Source: Lonicera japonica
Taxonomy: Eukaryota > Streptophyta > Magnoliopsida > Dipsacales > Caprifoliaceae
Length of the DNA: 64,000 nt
Assembly: GCA_021464415.1 (NCBI GenBank)
Contig: CM038466.1
Span: 48,111,356-48,175,355, forward strand
Direction: 5' to 3'
Shown: positions 59,920-64,000 of the stretch, piece after piece
Layout: each line of letters opens with the position of its first letter
Numbering within the stretch: position 1 is the stretch's first letter
The notes under the pieces: generated by a model
The model's database searches: none
Seen by the model: only the letters and a program-made list of their open reading frames with translations
What the model was told of the DNA's origin: nothing
Made by a program: the position numbers and the translations under genes

Positions 59920-61997
59920 CGTTTTTAAGACATTTTTGGTCATTTTTCATCCAAACTTCGTGCCAAACATTTTCACACTCCTCTAGAGAGTTCTAGAGGG
60001 TTCTAGAGAGAGAAAGAGGAAGACTTATACGCATCTATCCGTTCGAATTGAGGATTCAAGCTTGACATCAACTAAAACCACCTCGAATGTACTATTCATC
60101 ATCTTCTAGCTTGATTTTCTTCTATAAAAGCTCAAGCGTGAGCTTTGGCTACTTGGGTTGGGTTTATACATCATTGATTCGGGGATTTTGCTATGCTAGG
60201 AACGTGTTGACACGAGAGCTTGAGTATTTCACCGAATAGGGCTTCGGTTTACATCTTTCTTCTTTCTTTTGGTCTACAAACTTGAGGTAAGGGTTATATA
60301 TTTTCAAAACTCGACATTATGATTTTATTTATCGAAATTTGAATGATTGTATACATATATGTTTGATATGAAGCACATACTGCTTTGTTATTGATTATAC
60401 TCAGATGATATATACATGTATGCTTACTATGAAAACCATGATTAGTTGATATTCATAAATCATGCATGATTAAGCTATTATTCAATGATACGAAGCGATA
60501 TATGCCAAATAAACTCGATTCTCACGTAGTATTTGATCTCTATGGGATGTCCATTAGGTGTATATGTGTTTAGTTGATATAATTAAACTAGTAAATGGTT
60601 TTGGTATACACCAAGGGACAAGTATGAGGTTCGATGAGGTTTATATAGCATATATTATTTCTAGCTTGCATTTAGAGCATGTTGTGCACGTTTGCATCAT
60701 TATTGTGTCAACCCGGCATCTTGAGGATATCTTGGCAAGTTCGGAGCCTCCTTATGACATATGGTGTGAAAATTATCTTTTGGGAGAACTATATCTCGTA
60801 TCGATGTTATGAATGGCTTTCTGTGCTCTTGAGACATTCTTCAACATATGATTATCTCTCTTCGGGAGTTCTTCATCTGTATGTGGATATATTCTCAGCT
60901 ATGTTATATGGTAGGATGTTGCCCACAGTTATCAGTATCTATGTTTGGGCCTTCCGTCGATGAAAGAGAATAACTGTGGTTAGTGCTTGCCGGTATAAAA
61001 AATAGGCAGGGCCTGGTGCCCTTGGGTTGAAAAGCCCTAAACCTCCGGGGGGTTAGCAAATCATCGGCAGTCTAGAGCCAGCGGTGAGCAGTCCAAAAAT
61101 CTAGACAACGACAAGGCACTAATGGTCTGATAGATATGAAAATGATCTGTGTATTGATATTGTGGACTGTGGTCCAAATTGTGGATTATCTATTGGTATT
61201 CACCCGAGACGGAGAGGCCATATTATGATCTCGATCTTATGTCTCTTGAGGGCGGTCAGGCCCATGTTATGAATGTTCATGGATTGATTTTCTGGCGGGG
61301 CGATCAGGCTCACGGTTATTGTTACAGTTATAATTCCTGATATGGAGCGGCTATGGTCTTGGATAGGCAGACTCATATCATTTGATATCTCGGCTCACTC
61401 ATATTCTGGTGATTCGACGTAACGGTTGACACAATGGAGGTAACCTGCATAAGTATGAGCATGCATGATTTTGTGAAATTATGATAAGTTACAAATCATA
61501 TTTGAATTGTATTATGAAAAAGTTTACTTTGTTTAAAGTGACGAATTAATAAATGTTTTCAAAGTCGTTCCCTTTTACTCCCCCTGCTGGGCTATATGCT
61601 CACCCTGTTTTCCTAAAACTATACAGGTATTCAGGAGTCCAAAGAAGGCATGGACGCAACGGGATCGGGAACGTGTTAGTAGCTCTAATACGGACTCATT
61701 TTTGTCATATATATGTTTTCTTGGGAAGCCACGGCTAGCCCGAAATGTAGTATATTCATTTGGGTTACTTAGTTGATTATGTAACATGAATATGTATATG
61801 CTTGTATGTTTATGTGCAGTACAAACCTCATCAATATGATTATGAATTTGTTGTTTGACACTCATGTTATTACTGGTTGTATTTCTTTATGCATCAACAA
61901 ATATACCCATTTTAGTCAATCTAAGATGGGTTAGTAGCACTTCAGGTCTTAATTACGGGTGTTGTCCTGTAGATTAAGGCGGGGGTGTTACAATAGC

Positions 61998-62705
61998 CAT
62001 CCCATTGATGGTAGGGTACATGGGTGGCCAGAAGAAAAAGTCTTTAAAGACATAATATAAGTCTCGTATTTTAGAAGAGACAGCTAAGAAAATGTTCTTC
62101 TTGGTTAGCAACTCTCTCAATGAGAAAGAAAGAGAAAAAATGGTCAATTTTCTTAGGGAAAATATTGATGTGTTTACATGGCGACCCTATGATATGCTTA
62201 GCATTGATGCCGAGGTGATATGCCAAAGGCTTCACATTGATAAAAATTTCAAGCAGATCAAACAAAAACCTAGGAGGATAGCACCTGAAAAGGCAAAGGT
62301 TGTGAAAGAAAAAGTATATAAATTGCTGAAAGATAGGGCCATCAGAGAAGCTCAATTTTTAGAATGAATCTCCATTCCAGTAGTCGTGAAGAAAAAGAAT
62401 GACAAGTGGTGGACTTGTGTAGATTTTATGGATATAAACAAAGCATGTCCTAAGGATAGCTTCCCAGTACCAAGGACTAATCAACTAGTGGACTTGACAG
62501 TTGGGCATGAGAGAATGATTTCTTTGATGCGTACTTTGATTACCACCAGATCCTTTTGTTTGACCCAGATCAAGATAATACAGTCTTTATCACCACAATG
62601 GCTCTTTATTGTTATAAGGTCATGCCTTTTGGCTTGAAGAATGCATGGGCTATCTATCAAAGATTGATTACAAAGATGTTTAGAGAGGAAATTGGTGAAA
62701 AGCAA
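61998..62705 (+). pseudogene. Reverse transcriptase of the TAT element, 3' part deleted
   Basis: The RT N-terminus includes FKQIKQKPRRIAPEKAKVV and a stop within REAQFLE. Then VVVKKKNDKWWTCVDFMDIN, KACPKDSFPVPR, a frameshifted palm segment and FGLKNAWAIYQRLITKMF follow. After REEIGEK the homology stops, so the YxDD active site and the connection domain are missing. RNase H follows about 60 bp later. Several stops and shifts show it is dead. Confidence 0.82.
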
Positions 62706-62739
62706 GAAAGGGGTTGACCATTTTTAAATAGCCCAGCCT

Positions 62740-63050
62740 TAATTTCAATCCAGAGCCCCATGGGCAACTATATGTGTACCTCCCTTCCTTGATAATGCCA
62801 GTTAGTGTAGGATTTATAAGGGAAGAAATAGGAGTTCAAAAACCAGCTTACTATGTCAGCAAGAGCCTGGTAGGTGTTGAGCTAAATTACTTGCATATTG
62901 AAAAGTTTATACTCGCCTTGATAATTGCTTCAAGACGCCTCCATTATTACTTTGATGCTCATCCAATCAAAGTTTTGACTTCAACTCCAATGAAAGCCTC
63001 ATTATGCCGAGCAGATTTCTGGCCAAATGGAGAAATGGTCGGTTAAACTC
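62740..63050 (+). pseudogene. RNase H of the TAT element
   Basis: Recognisable segments are LYVYLPSLIMPVSVGFIREE, GVQKPAYYVSKSLVGVELNY, HIEKFILALIIASRRLHYYF and HPIKVLTSTPMKASL. This is the retroelement RNase H that normally follows RT. A frameshift-like loss follows SLCRAD. Confidence 0.8.
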
Positions 63051-63349
63051 AATATATTCCACATTGAATCAAAGGCCAAGTACTAAAAAACTTCATAGCC
63101 GAATTCACTAACAACCCAACTAGTCCAATATGACAGCAACCAAAAAACACGATCACACTAACAAACCAGCTAACTGGATCATACTAAAGGGTAACCAAAA
63201 GACACAGTTGCACTAGCAAGTTAGCCAACTACTCCAATTAGGGGCATGGAGATATTGATATGATGGAAGTAGATAATGTTGAGGTTCAGCAAAGTCAAAA
63301 TCAAATCGGCGAGGAAAATGAAGAAAATCAACCATATTAAAGCAGACTA

Positions 63350-63545
63350 AACATGGACATTATACATTGATGGGTCATCGGCTAGAGATGGTTCAGCTGT
63401 TGAGATTGTGCTCAAATCTCCAAAAAGAACTATAACTAAACAGGTTGTTCAGCTAGGCTTTACATCATCAAATAATTAATCAAAGTATGAAGCTTTGGTA
63501 GTGGGTTTGAAAAAGGCCAAACTACTCGGCATACTGAACCTCGTT
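63350..63545 (+). pseudogene. Second (archaeal-type) RNase H of the TAT element, truncated
   Basis: The frame reads WTLYIDGSSARDGSAVEIVL, QLGFTSSNN, a stop, then SKYEALVVGLKKAKLLGI. The DGSS, N-N and YEAL motifs are those of the additional RNase H that marks TAT elements. It ends abruptly, and no integrase follows. Confidence 0.78.
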
Positions 63546-64000
63546 ATCCATTGTTTGACATTTAGCCTATATTATTTGAACTCGAATTGGAACCCATATT
63601 TAAACATTACTAAAACTATATATATACAATTCAACCATTCAACCAACTCCATCACATAACTTTTTTATGTGCTTAAATTCTACCTTAATGTTAAGAATTA
63701 CAATATATAATAGTAGATTATACTTCACATGTACGTGATGTGTGCGACTTGTATATCTATAATTTGAAGGAAAAAAAAACTTTAAAACAATGATATAAAG
63801 GCTTAGTCGTTAAGAATGAATTGAACTTATATTCTTTAAATGCAAATATTGCTCGATTTTATTGTAAATTTGCAAAGATAAAATTCAAAATTAAAATTAT
63901 TACAATGCTTTAAACGGTTGAAATAGGTCTTAATATATCATAAATTATTGCACACACATAAAATGGGACACATATTCAGCTATTATATACCAGTGAATTA
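63546..64000. other. AT-rich DNA at window end
   Basis: I see no gene or recognisable repeat here. It marks the break where the TAT element is lost. Confidence 0.5.

Larger units (their letters stand above)
55660..61992 (+). mobile_element. Solo LTR G, family X, inside the TAT element
   Basis: It begins TGTAATACCCCGTATTTT and ends TTAAGGCGGGGGTGTTACA. Flanks ATAGC (55655-55659) and ATAGC (61993-61997) are a perfect target duplication. Without F it is about 2.7 kb. It shares GGGAAGCCACGGCTAGCC (near 61725) with LTR B and the chromovirus LTRs. Confidence 0.9.
51716..63545 (+). mobile_element. Truncated TAT-lineage Ty3/gypsy retrotransposon with nested solo LTRs
   Basis: A TTTGGCACCGTATGAGGGAA segment near 51719 resembles the sequence found just inside the 5' LTR of many TAT elements. 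Gag (51827 on), protease, RT, RNase H and a second RNase H follow on +. Gag and protease types plus two RNase H domains point to TAT (Ogre/Retand group). E3 splits the protease and G (with F inside) lies between protease and RT. Integrase and 3' LTR are absent, and homology stops near 63545. Confidence 0.8.

Overview
This is a stretch of nuclear genome from a flowering plant, probably a eudicot. It holds split genes with GT..AG introns, plant-specific gene families and long blocks of nested LTR retrotransposons. Only three protein-coding host genes are supported. Two are near-identical five-exon GDSL esterase/lipases (1792-3514 and 42210-43933, both +, 368 aa) of the LTL1/At5g33370 clade, which includes cutin-synthase-type enzymes. 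The third is a single-exon His-rich protein of the syringolide-induced 14-1-1-like family (47453-47950, -). I cannot name the species.

Layout. 1-4465 and about 40491-44930 are a direct segmental duplication carrying promoter, gene and 3' flank. About 36 kb of nested repeats separates the copies: a 3-3.6 kb LTR family here called Y (A 6407-13974, H inside it inverted, D 20324-24813), a related family X (B about 14945-17096), the apparent 3' end of a TAT-like element (LTR C 17178-19013 with 57-bp and 43-bp tandem repeats beyond it), and a decayed chromovirus of Tekay/Del type (26244-39216, minus strand). The X-family LTRs of that chromovirus were themselves hit by solo LTRs. 44931-51700 is AT-rich intergenic DNA around the His-rich gene. 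From about 51716 to 63545 lies a truncated TAT-lineage Ty3/gypsy element (gag, protease, RT, RNase H, second RNase H). It is interrupted by solo LTR E3 (53701-55164) and by solo LTR G (55660-61992), which contains F (56303-59919).

Many boundaries are fixed by 5-bp target-site duplications that I read directly: E1 AAACC, E3 GGACC, LTR1 GAAAG, LTR2 ACCGG, G ATAGC, F ACGTT or CGTTT, and, with one mismatch each, D, E2 and A. The locus is therefore rich in solo LTRs and has no intact element.

The main unexplained signal is in the LTRs. Nearly every LTR, whatever its family, carries one or more perfect or near-perfect palindromes (dyads), usually upstream of the TATA box or at the equivalent place and often 20-24 bp apart. 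The palindrome sequence differs between LTRs that are otherwise homologous, and sometimes matches the palindrome of an unrelated LTR family. A second notable signal is a 646-bp zero-difference tract between the two GDSL genes against a background of about 3-4% divergence, which suggests gene conversion. A third is the loss in the right-hand gene of two L1-box-like promoter sites.
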